NCBI RefSeq assembly: GCF_001281045.1 | Contig: NZ_CP012622.1 | Coordinates: 496,001-560,000, forward strand | DNA length: 64,000 bases | Direction: 5' to 3' | DNA from: Spiroplasma cantharicola | Lineage (GTDB): Bacteria; Bacillota_I; Bacilli_A; Mycoplasmatales; Mycoplasmataceae | Part shown: in pieces, positions 43,175-54,010 of the stretch | Numbering within the stretch: the stretch's first letter is position 1 | Layout: the number at the start of each line of letters is the position of its first letter | Made by a program: the position numbers and the translations under genes | The notes under the pieces: model-generated | Database searches by the model: none | The model's input: the letters and a program-made list of their open reading frames with translations, nothing else | Told to the model about the DNA's origin: nothing

Positions 43175-44104
43175 ATGGAAGAAAAGATTTTAAAACAAAT
43201 TAATCTAATTAAAGATACATGAAATAATTTCAAAAATAATATTGAATTTACAGGTGAAATTGATAAGAACTTTTTATATTCTATGAAAAAAACCATTAAT
43301 AAAATTGATAGTTTAATGGTTGTCTTAATAAAACTAATATTTGAAAAAAATGATGATATTAGTAATGAATTAAATAATAATTTTTCTTTAGAAAAAGATA
43401 TAAAACTTAAGGAGAAAAATAAAATGAAAACAATAACAGAAGAAGTTAAAGAGTTAAAAACCCCAGTAATTTTTAGAATAAAACCTTTATATAAATTTAG
43501 TAAAAATAGAGAAGAAAGAATTAAAAGAGTCGAATATTATTATTCAGGAAGAGCTCAACGTGATGGAAAAACAAAAAATAGAACTTATTTGGATTACATT
43601 ACAAGAAATAATGCCAATAGAAAAATTGAATTAAGTAGAGAAGAAATTTTAGAATTAAATAAGTTAAGAAAAACAAATATTAAAGAATATAATAAAAAAA
43701 TTGAATATTATAGTAAAATAAAATCTCAAAATTTAGGTTTATGAAGTAAAGAAGGAATAGTTGCTGAAAATAGATTAAAAGAAATTAAGGAAAATCTATT
43801 AAAAGTAGATGGTAAAAAACAATTTGTTTGAGATTCAGTAATATCATTTTCTGAACCATTTTGTGAAAAGTACAATGTCTATAATCCAGAAACTATTTAT
43901 AATACTTTAAAGGATAGAATTAATATGCTTTTCTGATCAAAAAGAATTGATCCAGATAGCATGGAATGATTTTTTAGTTTTCATAGTAATACAGATAATC
44001 CTCATGTACATATTTTATTTTTTGAAAAAGAACCAACAAGAATTGGTGAAAGATATGAAAGTGAATATGTTACTATGGGATCTATTTTAAAATTGAGAAG
44101 ATAA
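43175..44104 (+). CDS. mob: MobL-like relaxase, C-terminally truncated, with N-terminal extension
   Basis: 309 residues. The relaxase part begins around residue 84. It contains KFVWDSVISFSEPFCEKYNV-type sequence (W-D-S-V-I-S-F near residue 222), a W-F-F-S-F-H block and the metal-binding NPHVHILFFEKEP with H277 and H279. These fit the MobL/MobP relaxase family that nicks plasmid DNA at oriT. The protein stops at TAA 44102 soon after the HxH motif, so the rest of the relaxase is missing. ATG 43424 has its own AAGGAG and may be the original start; the first 83 residues would then be another gene's product fused in frame. Confidence 0.68.
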
Positions 44105-44215
44105 TTGCATAAAATAATTTACATTTACTGAAATATTTTATACAATATAATTGAGGTTATAAATATAGATTAGTTTTAAAAAATATAATTTATAGTCTTT
44201 TAGACAGGGTAAAAC

Positions 44216-44977
44216 ATGGAAATAAATAATAAAACTATAGCTGTTATTATCGATTTTGACAATTTTAATAAAGATCTTCATTTACAAATACTTTTCAATG
44301 AATTAGAACAAATGGGTAATGTTATATATAAAGGAGCTTTTTATACTAATACAGTTGATAAAGATGTAAAAAATAAAGGTATAAAATATGGAATAAATGA
44401 TTTTATTGTAGAACCATCTTATTCAAAAGGAAAAAATGCTGTAGATATTAGAATTGCACTTGATATAATGGAATTATTGAATAAAGAATATATAGACTGC
44501 TTTTGTTTAGCTACAACAGATTTAGATTTTGCACCAATAATAAAAAAATTGAAGCAAAGAAATAAATTTGTTATTGGTTCAGGTTTGTCTTCAACAAAAG
44601 AAGAATATAAAAAGCTTTGTCATAGATTTATAAGCGTAGATAAAATTGAGGAGGCTCTTGAAGATACAAAAGAAGTAAAATCAAAAAATAATAACCAAAA
44701 TCAAAAGAGTAAAATTGCAAATAATAGAAATAATGAATCTATAAAAGAATTAGTTAAAATTGTTAATTTAATTCTCAAAAACAGTGAAAAGGACAATGAA
44801 GAATATATTCAATTTTCAGTTATTATAGAAAATTTATATAAAAAAATACCGGATTTTAATCCCAAAAATTATGGTTTTTCAAATAATAAACCAAGTTTGT
44901 TTTTTAAAGATACTCTTAAAGATACATATGATTTTAAACAATCAAACAAAACTTTATATATTAAAATTAAAAAATAA
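44216..44977 (+). CDS. NYN-domain protein with C-terminal OST-HTH/LOTUS domain
   Basis: 253 residues, no TGA. The NYN (PIN-like, LabA/DUF88) domain covers residues 6-145. Acidic residues occur at IIDFDN (D13, D15), NAVDIRIALDIM (near 84) and TTDLDFAPI (D102, D104), the expected metal-binding set for a ribonuclease. An Asn-rich linker (about 155-178) leads to an OST-HTH/LOTUS-like module (about 180-250) ending SLFFKDTLKDTYDFKQ then NKTLYIKIKK, as in RNA-binding LOTUS domains. It lies 390 bases before hamA on the same strand. It may cut or mark foreign RNA, which is inference. AGGGT is a weak ribosome-binding site. Confidence 0.85.
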   Translation: MEINNKTIAVIIDFDNFNKDLHLQILFNELEQMGNVIYKGAFYTNTVDKDVKNKGIKYGINDFIVEPSYSKGKNAVDIRIALDIMELLNKEYIDCFCLATTDLDFAPIIKKLKQRNKFVIGSGLSSTKEEYKKLCHRFISVDKIEEALEDTKEVKSKNNNQNQKSKIANNRNNESIKELVKIVNLILKNSEKDNEEYIQFSVIIENLYKKIPDFNPKNYGFSNNKPSLFFKDTLKDTYDFKQSNKTLYIKIKK

Positions 44978-44978
44978 A

Positions 44979-45008
44979 TTATATATTAATTTTTTAATTA
45001 ATATATAA
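44979..45008 (+). terminator. hairpin after NYN gene
   Basis: Perfect 13-bp arms (44979-44991, 44996-45008) with a TTTT loop just after the stop codon. There is no T-run, so it could act with host factors or stabilise the mRNA end. Confidence 0.55.
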
Positions 45009-45366
45009 GAAAGTTAATATCAAAATCTACAAAGAAATTTAGATAGAGTTTAATGATAAAAGTTATTTTAATAACAATTGAAATTTTTTTCTCTTTATGA
45101 ATTAAATTAAAATTATAAAGTTATTACTTAATAAAAATTTAATTGACTCATTTAAATTGTAAATAATAACTTTAAATAGAAAAAATATTTGGATTTAATT
45201 ATTAACTTAAGAAGCAAAACAATATCAAAAAAGTAAGAGAAAATTTTAAACAAAATAACAAGTCAATCTGAAACTAAATAAAAATTAAAAGAAAAAGTAT
45301 TTGTATACTTTTTCAAAGTAATAAATTTAGCACAATTAAATATATTAAATATGGAGAATTATATTA
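45009..45366. promoter_or_regulatory. intergenic before hamA with 10-bp inverted repeat
   Basis: GAAAAAGTAT and ATACTTTTTC (45291-45300 and 45305-45314) surround TTGT, about 50 bases before the hamA start. A repressor site or leader hairpin is possible. The rest is AT-rich with no frame. GGAG lies 8 bases before the ATG. Confidence 0.45.
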
Positions 45367-46380
45367 ATGAATAAGAAAACTTTTACTATACTTAAAACAA
45401 CCTTTAATATCACTAGTACCAAATTTAATTTTTTAATATATGATTTTGGGGGATTTGCAAGAAAAAATAGAAATTATATTTTTAACATTAGTGAATCTAA
45501 TGAGTTTTATTTTCCAGAATATTTTCTTGAACAATATACTAATTATAATAAGAATAAACAAGATATCTTAAATTTATCAAAAGTATCGATAGAATATGAA
45601 TCCTTAAAAAATAAAATTCAAGTACAAGAAAAAAAAATTACTGGTCAATTTTCAGAAATATGTCAAATAGGTATGAGTATTGAAAACAAAAAATATAAAA
45701 ATATTAATAAACACTCTAGAAATTCAAAGAATGTATCTAGAAATGGTTATGATGGTATATTAGTGGACCCCGAGAAAAGTGAAATATTATTTTTTGAATC
45801 CAAATCATCAATATGTAAAATTAGTGAAGGGGAAACAATATCAAAAATAAAAAGTTTATTTAAAAAAGGTTTGGAAACAATATATGGAATTAGGGATGAT
45901 AAATTTAGTAAAGTAATGAATCCTATAGACCAAAAACCGCTAGATGCAAAAAAAATAATAGATAGAGTTATTGAGTTTGATAGAATGACTAAGGATTTAG
46001 AAAAATATAATATTGCTAATAAAGATATTGTTGCTGCTGAAATTACTAGATTTGCTCAAGAAGCTTCAAGAATTGAGTCTGAAAATATATTTTTAGATAT
46101 AAAAAGGCAAATTATTGGAATTACTATATTTAATAACGAAAATGAAAATTTAGAAGATATTTTTATTGATTTTCAAAACTCGATACAAGCGGAATTTGCA
46201 AAATGACAAGAAAACCCAAAAATTAACATATCCAAAATTTATAAAATATTATTTGATAGAATAAATAATGAAAAATTAATAAGTATAGAAATTAATTTAG
46301 TATTTCTAGAAAAAGACCCAATGCTAATTATTAAAAATGGCATAGAAATGTCTTTAAAGAAAGAGTGATGAAATGAATAA
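45367..46380 (+). CDS. hamA: HamA-like nuclease (DUF1837) of a Hachiman defence system
   Basis: 337 residues with TGA Trp codons near the C-terminus. The core GYDGILVDPEKSEILFFE then SKSS gives D129, E144 and K146, a D-x14-E-x-K pattern of PD-(D/E)xK nucleases as in DUF1837/HamA. After it, TISKIKSLFKKGLETIYG and an AAEITRFAQEASRIESEN helix follow. In known Hachiman systems, HamA is a DNA nuclease held in check by the helicase HamB and freed on infection or DNA damage. The last 8 bases overlap the helicase start (ATGAATAA), so the two are translationally coupled. The family call rests on pattern plus partner gene. Confidence 0.8.
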
Positions 46381-48844
46381 AGAAAACTATAATGGATTTT
46401 TGAATTATTTTGAAATGTTTGGAGCATTATCAAACTTATATTCACTTTTTGATAAAAACCTTTTGACTAAAATAGGAAATTTGGATGAGAAAGAGATAGG
46501 AACTATTTTAGGAGTTATAAAATATATAATAAGGAAAGATATTAGTATAGAAGGTTTTGAAAGAGACGAGCAAAAAAATTCTATAAATGATATTTTAAAT
46601 ATCTTAGATGATGTTTTAAACAAATTCTTCGGAAATTCCGATGATAATAAACAAATATTAAAACAAATTAATGATTTAAAAGCCAAATTAGGCTATCCTA
46701 AAAAAAGTAATAATTATCTTTTGAATGATAATATAAATTTATTTAATGATCAAAAAATATTTTTTCAGAATTTAGATTATGCTATTTTAAAAAGAAAAAA
46801 TATTATAATATCTGCGCCAACATCTTTTGGAAAATCGTTTATGATGAGAGAGATAATTTTAAAAAAAAATATGGGAAATTTTTTTTTCATAGTTCCGACG
46901 ATATCACTTCAAAATGAATATTTTTCAGAATTTTATAAAAAGTTACTTAATAAAGATTTTGAAAAAAAAATATATATTGGAATTGAAGTGGTAAATGATC
47001 ATGATTTTAATGCATTCAATAAAAATATTTTTATTTTAACTCAAGAAAAAATGTTATCTTTTATTAGAAAATATGAAAACTCTATGTTAAATATTGATTA
47101 TGTGGTTTTTGATGAATTTCAGGAATTTATAATGAATCCATTTGACTCTAGAGGTTCAATAATGTACTCCGTAATTGAATTTTTTAATAATTTTAATACA
47201 CCGCATGTTTTTGCTATGCCTTTAATTGCTAGTCCTTTAAGTAAAATTAAAAAAGTTTTACAAAATATTGAAGAAAGAAATTATGTTGAAATAATTTCAA
47301 AAATTGATTATTCTTTAAAGGATTTTTACTTATTAAAAAATAATAGTACTTCAGAAAAATGAAATATTAAAATAAATGATAATAATATTAAAGTTGCAGA
47401 AATTAATGAAAAATTAAAAAAAGATCATCTTATCAAAAAAATAATTGAAACGGAAAGTAATAATACAACTATTGTATTTAGTCAAAAATCAAAAATTAAA
47501 AAAAAGAATTATGATTTTTTTAATTTAAATAGTACTAATTTCAAAAATAATAATAAGATTCTGTTAGTTTTAAATTATATAAAAAATAATTTAGCGGATG
47601 AGAGATATTATATATATAAAGCCTTGGAAAATGGAGTTGCTATACATCATTCTGATATAGACTTTTACTTAAAAAAACAAATTGAATTTTTATATAAAAA
47701 TAAAATTATAAAATGTATATTTACAACTGAAACATTAGCACATGGAGTAAATTTAAATGCTACAAATTTTATTTTTGATGCAAATGTGAGCGGATCAGTA
47801 CATAAAAGCAATTCTAGAAAGGAACTTACTTATAAAAATTTAATTGGAAGAGTAGGAAGAATTAATAATAATAGAGGGAAAATATTTTTATTTAAAGAAG
47901 ATAAATACCATAAAATGACAAAAAAAGTTGAATTTCTTGATTTACAACTTGATATTGATATTGATACTAATCTTAATATGATTAAAGAACAAATTAAAAA
48001 TCATAAGTTAATTTCAGAGCAATCAATTTTAAAAATGGCTACAAATTTCTCTTGTTTTCCAATAAATGAAGATATTTTAAAAGAAAACAATTATAGTAAT
48101 TCTGATATTCAAGATTGTAAAAATAACGAATTTATATATGATTCAAGTCCTGTTCCAACAAGTAGTATTAAAGATGCAAAAAAATGAATAAATGATGAAC
48201 ATATTTTAATAAAGAAACTTATTAATGCAAATGATATTAAAAATGATTCTTTTTTTAATAATTTTTTAAATATTTATTGTGAAAAAATTTGAAATTTTTA
48301 TGGACGATGATATTTTAAAAAGGGAGAAGCTACCTATTTTATACAAACTTTAAAAAATAAATTTTATGGAAGAAAATTAATAGAAGAAGTTCAATACTAT
48401 ATTTCAAAAATGGATAATGGAATTTTTTGACATAGAAAAGGTAAAGACTTTGAATTTTATACAAATTCTCCACCTAATGATAATAATGAAAAATATCAAA
48501 AATATAATGTACATAGTACTTTGGGTTATTCAACTTTGGTTGATTATTTAACATATGTTAGAAAGAGATATTTGGAATATGGATATACAACATTTATCTC
48601 TGATATTTCGCATATATATGAAGTTAACTTTGAGGAAAAACTTTTTGAATATGAATTTGAGGAAATTAGAAATAAATTATCAAATATTGGTATTGATTCT
48701 GATTTAATAAACAAAATTATTATTAATGATAAAGAAATAAATAATATATCATTGCATTTATCAAAAATTAATTCTTATAAGGACTTAATAGAAATATTAA
48801 CAGATAAAGAACTAAAATGAATAATTGAAACTTGTTTTGAATAA
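46373..48844 (+). CDS. hamB: HamB-like Ski2-type helicase of a Hachiman defence system
   Basis: 823 residues with TGA Trp codons; no other stop interrupts the frame. N-terminal 120 residues are helical. SF2 motifs follow: I SAPTSFGKS (147-155), II DEFQ (247-250), then the Ski2-type block GVAIHHSD (421-428), TTETLAHGVN (451-460) and VI GRVGR (492-496). The region between residues 340 and 400 links the two RecA lobes. The C-terminal 320 residues contain no named motif. In Hachiman, HamB uses ATP to sense DNA and controls HamA. DEFQ replaces the more usual DExH/DEAH. Ski2-like helicase after a DUF1837 gene is the diagnostic pairing. Confidence 0.85.
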
Positions 48845-49353
48845 ATTTTTTTTAGGCTTATTTTATATTTTATTTCTTATAAAAACAAAAAATCAATTTA
48901 AATGAATACACATAATGTTAAAAAAAATAAAAATCTATAGAAGTGAAATTTTATATGTAAATATCTTACACAATAAATTAAATATTTTTACTTTTGAATA
49001 AATATAAAAATTCAAAATAGATATTAAAATAATTATAGAATCTTTTAAGAGTTTTTATTATAATAGTATATATTTATATTATAGTAGAAATTATAATATA
49101 TATTAACTTGAAAGTTTGATATTAAAAAAAGTTAATTATAGTTTCATTGCAAAAATAATAACAAGTTTTTTGGAAATAATAGAAAAGCTAATTTTAAAGG
49201 TACTAATTTATGATGCAATAATGATAAAAGTAATAAAAAAAATTAATTCTATAAAATTACATAGTTATGTTTTATATTTCTTATAATTAAGCTATTTAAA
49301 TATGCCTTAAAATTTGATATAATATTAAAAATACCTTAATGGGAGAAATAGAC
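48845..49353. other. intergenic after hamB
   Basis: No gene or T-tailed hairpin was recognised. A TATAAT (near 49318) lies about 35 bases before the next ATG and may be its -10 box. GGGAG is the next gene's ribosome-binding site. This is the border between the accessory region and core genes. Confidence 0.45.
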
Positions 49354-50454
49354 ATGAAAATAAAAAAGATTATTGCTAAGAATTTTATGCATCCAGGAAA
49401 ACAAACTTTTGCATTAAGTGAAGATCATATTTTAAAACAAGGAATTTATAATGATGCAAATGACATATTAGAGTTAAACAAGATATTTAATGGAACTTGA
49501 TTAGATTCAAATATGAGTTTTGAAAAGTATTATCCAAAGTTTGCAAGAAAACTAGCAAATAAAGAAATGAATCTTCAAATTGATGCTTTATTTTTTCTTG
49601 AAGAAGAGGAATTAACTCAATTAAATAAAATTCTAAAATCTTTAGGAGTTGTAAAAGAATGAAAATCAAGAAGTTTTTATTATTCAATTAAATGTGTTTA
49701 TCCTTATATTTTCCCAATTGTTAGTTTAGTGCCTGCAGAGTTTAAAACTGATAAAGTAATAGGGATCGGTAGTCACTATGAAAAATTCTTTAAAGCTAAT
49801 TTAAGCAAAAGAGATATTTTAACAACGATGGGAATTAATGCTGTTGGTCAGCTAAGAGAAATTTACTTCAAATACAAAGATGTTAAAGTAAAAGAAGAAG
49901 AACAAGAAGATTACAAAAGATATTTAGAAGTTTTAAAATCAACTTTTAGATATGATGAAGAGTTCATAAAAAAATTGGGTCAGGCAATTTATAGTATTGA
50001 TGATGGTGACATTATCAATTATGCTGATGAACTAGAATTTTTTATAAGAAATAATCACTTTGATAACTTTTTAAACACAATTCCCTTATTAAGAGAAAAT
50101 AAGAAGTATCGTGAAGATTTTGCAACTTTATTATTTAATGTTTATTTAGTTGATCTAAAATGAATTTATTCTGTCAAAACAGCAAATGATATTGTTGAAA
50201 TTAGAAAAATTGCTTATGAAAATCATTGTGAAAAAGCAGTTTACTCAAGAGAGTTAATTGAATTTTTTAAAACAAAGTTAGTTTTAAATAAAAAGAACTT
50301 TAACTATTATTCAGGAGTGAGCAAATTTAATGCAAAAGCTGATCCAACTTTAGTTTTTACAAATGAACTTAAATATGACAAAATCTTTGAAAAGGATGCA
50401 GTTGAACCTAAGCATGTCGAACCAAAGTTTAAATGAAATAAAAAAAGAAGATAA
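49354..50454 (+). CDS. conserved-type hypothetical protein
   Basis: 366 residues with four or more TGA Trp codons. It opens MKIKKIIAKNFMHPGKQTF and has a central segment AEFKTDKVIGIGSHYEKFFK. The C-terminus is strongly basic (KFKWNKKRR). No signal peptide, membrane segment or catalytic motif is visible, so it is probably a cytoplasmic, perhaps nucleic-acid-binding, protein. It lies upstream of the SEC-C-like gene in the same orientation, 66 bases apart. The family is not recognised. Confidence 0.72.
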
Positions 50455-50520
50455 AACTTATAATAGTAATGATATGTATAATATAAATGTAGAAGAACTA
50501 TTTTTTACCGGAGGTTTGCT

Positions 50521-51834
50521 ATGGGTGAAAAAATAATAAAAAATGAATTATTAAAGAATCTTGTTAATAAACAAGATTTATATAAAGCTGCCAAAAACAT
50601 AAAATTATCGAATGAAGATACTCAAAGATTTATTGAATCTATTTTTAGCAATTATTTCTTAGATAATGACAATATTAATTTTTTAGTCAAAAATGGCTAT
50701 AATTTTTTTGCTTTTGAAGACCAAGAACTGTGTTTTTGCCTTAGTGGAGAAGAATTTTTAGCTTGTTGCAAAAAACACTTAGCAAAGACAAAAAATCCAA
50801 GTTATACGCCCTTTATTAAGGCTATAATTGCAACAGAAAAGTATGAAGATTACTTAAAATTCTCTTCTCAGTTATTTGAAAGCAATTATTCAAAATTGGC
50901 TAAAACTGAAAAGTGTAATTTTGTTAATTGTGAACAAAAAGCAGTTGAAAATAGCTTATATGATTTTGAATTAGATAATGAAAAATATTTAACTTCAAAT
51001 AAGAGAAATATCTTTGATAATAATTACAAAATGGGTGAGTCTTTTTTTAATGAAGTTCAATCTAATCAATTTAAGTATTTTGGCTTTTGTCAAAATCATA
51101 TGAATCAAATTTCAGAGATTAAAATGAATAAGAATAGCAATGATGCTGAAATTCTTTTATTTAATTTTCCAACAATAGTCAATAAATTATTTATCTCTAG
51201 AGTTCAACTTGAAGCTTTAAAAGAGGAATTTAGAAATTACTTTAATTCCATTGAAGAAGAAGCTGTTAAGCCAATGTTTATTTATAACTTAAAAAAGGTT
51301 TCCAATCATGTTAGTTCTTTACTAGAAACTTATACTTTCTTTGTTGAATCATTAAGTGGGAAAACCAATAATTTTGCAATTGCAAAATTTAGTTTACCTA
51401 AAACCAATAATTTTAGAATTAAAGATGTCTTTCAACCTCAAATAACACCTGATGATTTTAAAGTTGTTAATTCAATTAATAACTTTTTTATCTCTGAAAA
51501 TTTTGCAAGTTTGGTTATGTTTTCAGATAAAACAAATTCTTTTATTACAATGGTTTATGACAAAAGTAAAGAAAATTTAAATGCCTTTTTTGATCAGTAC
51601 TTAAAAATTATTCATTTGAAATCAAAAAGCGAAGCTGCTTTTATTTCAAATTGTTCATTGATATTGGCAGACAATATTTTATTTAGAAAGCAATGATTTG
51701 ATAAATTAGATGAGCAAGAGAAATTATTATATTCAGCTCTAAATAAATTTAGATTTCAGCACCCAAATATGGGCCAAGAATATTTGAAAATGAAATTCTT
51801 TGCAGGGTTTAATAAAGGCAATAATTTCTTTTAA
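50521..51834 (+). CDS. hypothetical protein with SEC-C-like zinc motif
   Basis: 437 residues. A perfect GGAGG precedes the ATG. CFCLSGEEFLACC (C71, C73, C82, C83) matches the C-x-C-x8-CC spacing of the SEC-C zinc motif. Further pairs occur at EKCNFVNCEQK (near 139) and FGFCQNHMNQ (near 190), giving eight possible zinc ligands. The central and C-terminal parts are Phe- and Lys-rich with no recognised domain. TGA Trp codons occur in the last 55 residues. A bidirectional terminator follows. A role in proteostasis or nucleic-acid binding is only suggested by the motif. Confidence 0.72.
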
Positions 51835-51852
51835 TATTTGAAAATTAATGAT

Positions 51853-51885
51853 AAAAAAAATGCTAATTTAATTAGCATTTTTTTT
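51853..51885. terminator. bidirectional terminator
   Basis: A run of eight A, TGCTAATT, one T, AATTAGCA, then a T-run. Symmetric A and T runs fit termination of the plus-strand gene at 50521 and the minus-strand gene at 51884. Confidence 0.85.
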
Positions 51886-52060
51886 ATGACGAATGTTCTC
51901 AGTCAATATTATTTTCTTCATCTTTACTTTTTTTGTAACATTCATCACAGACGTAAATTGCAATTTCATCTTCTAGATTTTCATCATATTGATAAATTCT
52001 TTTCTTATCCATAAAATTCAAATCGTTATTGCAAGTAGGGGTTTGACATTTTTCTTTCAT
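51884..52060 (-). CDS. small zinc-ribbon-like protein
   Basis: 58 residues on the minus strand. The start at 52060 has AAGGAG upstream (reverse complement of CTCCTT at 52069). It opens MKEKCQTPTCNNDLNFMDKK and has AIYVCDECYKKS. The four cysteines (C-x4-C and C-x2-C) suggest a single zinc ribbon. The acidic C-terminus ends NNIDWEHSS, with its Trp encoded by TGA. It is too short for most gene finders but has a good ribosome-binding site and a terminator. Function unknown. Confidence 0.72.
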
Positions 52061-52203
52061 CTTTATCACTCCTTAAATTAATTTTACTAGATATTTATAA
52101 AATAGAAAGTTAATTCAAATAAATTTTTAATTAAAGCTTATAAAAGCTAGAAAATAGTGAGTAGGGGAGTTGAATTGGTTACGATAGGGTAGTTTAAAAG
52201 TCA

Positions 52204-52230
52204 ATAAAATGCACTATTTTGTGCATTTTT
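52204..52230 (-). terminator. terminator of guaC
   Basis: AATGCAC and GTGCATT pair around TATTTT about 15 bases after the guaC stop on the minus strand. Confidence 0.65.
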
Positions 52231-52245
52231 ATAAAAACTTATTCA

Positions 52246-53208
52246 TTAGAAATTACTTGTTTTTAAAATGACATAATCTACTTTTTTAATATCATTTAGT
52301 TTAGTTCCACCAGAATATGATATTGATGATTGTAAATCTTCGTGCATTTCTTTGTAAGTTTCCATTAATTTTCCTCTTACTTTAATTAATTCCTTTTTAC
52401 CTTCAACATATCTTTTTTCACCCTTATTATATTCACTAGCACTTCCATAATATTCTTTAAACATTTCACCTTCAACAGTAACATTGGCTCCAGGTGACTC
52501 TTCATGGGCTGCAAATAAACTTCCAATCATACACATTGTTGCTCCAAATCTAATTGATTTGGCAATATCACCATTGACACGTAAACCTCCATCAGCAATG
52601 ATTGGTTTGTGAGCAGCTTTACTACATCATTTGATAGCACCCAATTGTCATCCACCAGTTCCAAAACCAGTTTTTAATTTTGTAATACAAACTTTTCCAG
52701 GACCAACACCAACTTTAGTTGCATCAGCTCCTCAAAATTCTAAGTCTCTTACAGCATAAGGTGTACCAACATTTCCTGCAATAATAAAAGTTTTATTTTT
52801 CATATATTTTCTAATATGTTCAATCATATTTTTAACACTAACTGAATGACCGTGAGCAATATCAATTGTAATATAGTCAGGGATAATATTATCTTTGGCC
52901 ATTTTTTCAATTAAAGCGTAATCTTCTTGTTTTACTCCAACACTAATTGAAGCTACTAAATTAGCTTTAAGCATTTTTTTAACAAAAGCATATGAATCAA
53001 CATTGAAACGATGCATAACATAAAAATAACCATTTTTAGCTAGCATCTCACACAATTTTTCATTAATAACTGATGCCATATTGGCAGGCATCACAGGCAT
53101 TTTAAAAGTATGTTTTCCAAGTTTAACTTCAGTGTTACATTCACTGCGTGACTTAACAACACACATACTTGGTATTAGTTGAATATCTTCATAATCAAAA
53201 GCGTACAT
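52246..53208 (-). CDS. guaC: GMP reductase
   Basis: 320 residues. It reduces GMP to IMP with NADPH, linking guanine and adenine nucleotide pools in a purine-salvaging mollicute. The N-terminus [30 protein letters not shown], the catalytic C174 in [12 protein letters not shown], and [11 protein letters not shown] followed by [12 protein letters not shown] match GuaC closely. There are no CBS domains, so it is not IMP dehydrogenase. AAGGAG lies upstream of the start. TGA Trp codons near 52640-52735 split the frame under the standard code. It lies just downstream of azoR on the same strand. Confidence 0.93.
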
Positions 53209-53274
53209 CTACATTTCTCCTTATTCTTTTGAAATTATAGCAATAAAAAAATAAAAATAGAAATGAGTTGTAAT

Positions 53275-53305
53275 AAAAAAAATTAACCAAGAAGGTTAAT
53301 TTTTT
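53275..53305 (-). terminator. terminator of azoR
   Basis: AATTAACC and GGTTAATT pair around a 5-base loop. The A-run on the plus strand gives a long U-tract on the minus transcript. Confidence 0.8.
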
Positions 53306-53908
53306 TTAGAACTTTTTAGCTGCTTCAATAATTTTATCAGCAATAGAGTTCATAGCTTCATCTGGATTTGTTGTTGAAACTGGAGCTATTTTAGTTCCTG
53401 CAAAAAGAATCGGGGTATTTACTTTTGCACCAACAAATTCTCAAGTTCCTTTTAAAAACTCTGTGTGGTTTCCTCATGGGTATCATCCAAAAGGCGCACC
53501 TTGAGTTGTTAAGATTTGTACTGTTAAATGTTCTAATAGACCTTTAGCATCGCCTTGTTTAACATACTTATATGAAAAAGTTTGATCTGCTAATAAAACG
53601 TGATCTAAGTAATTTTTAATTAATCCAGAAACATTAAAGTTATTCATTGGACTTGAAATAATTACTTTATCAACTTCTTTTAATTGATTAATATATTTTA
53701 ATGCATCTTGTTCATTAAAATAAGTTCCAAAGTTTTCTCTTGAAAGAGTTTTATGAGCCATTTGCTCATTGTTTAAATCTAAATGAATAATTTCATCGTT
53801 GGGGTTTAATGATTGATATTCTTTAACAAAACGATTTGTTAAAGCTAATGAAAATGATTTTTCAGCAGGACTTACTGTACCTGTGATTACTAAAATTTTT
53901 TTTGCCAT
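53306..53908 (-). CDS. azoR: FMN-dependent NADH azoreductase
   Basis: 200 residues. I chose the ATG at 53908, nine bases after AAGGAG, over an upstream TTG at 53926. The flavodoxin-like fold shows MAKKILVITGTVSPAEKSFS as the FMN phosphate-binding start, then SSPMNNFNVSGLIKNYLDHV and LADQTFSY. These match the AzoR/AcpD family, which reduces quinones and azo compounds with NADH. Two TGA Trp codons occur at about residue 143. Length is normal. Divergent from udk. Confidence 0.9.
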
Positions 53909-54010
53909 AATTTTCTCCTTTATCAACTTAATTTTATAGTTAAATTGTAAAATTACTTCATTTTTTTAATAATTAAATATAAAATATTAATTGATTATAT
54001 AGAGGTACAC

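Larger units (their letters stand above)
36060..44110. mobile_element. decaying plasmid- or ICE-derived block (Tra/Mob)
   Basis: The block combines a VirB4/TraE pseudogene, an HU-like plus ribbon-helix-helix-like gene, a MobL-like relaxase, small hypotheticals and a repeated terminator family. Spiroplasma pSci plasmids and mollicute ICEs carry comparable TraE/TrsE and Mob genes. No integrase and no att repeats were seen, so the ends are approximate. Confidence 0.55.

Noticed and set aside
46405-46686. Minus-strand frame inside hamB
   Set aside because: A shadow of the helicase gene with no start signals; other minus-strand frames at 7478, 16231, 49487 and 59582 were rejected for the same reason.
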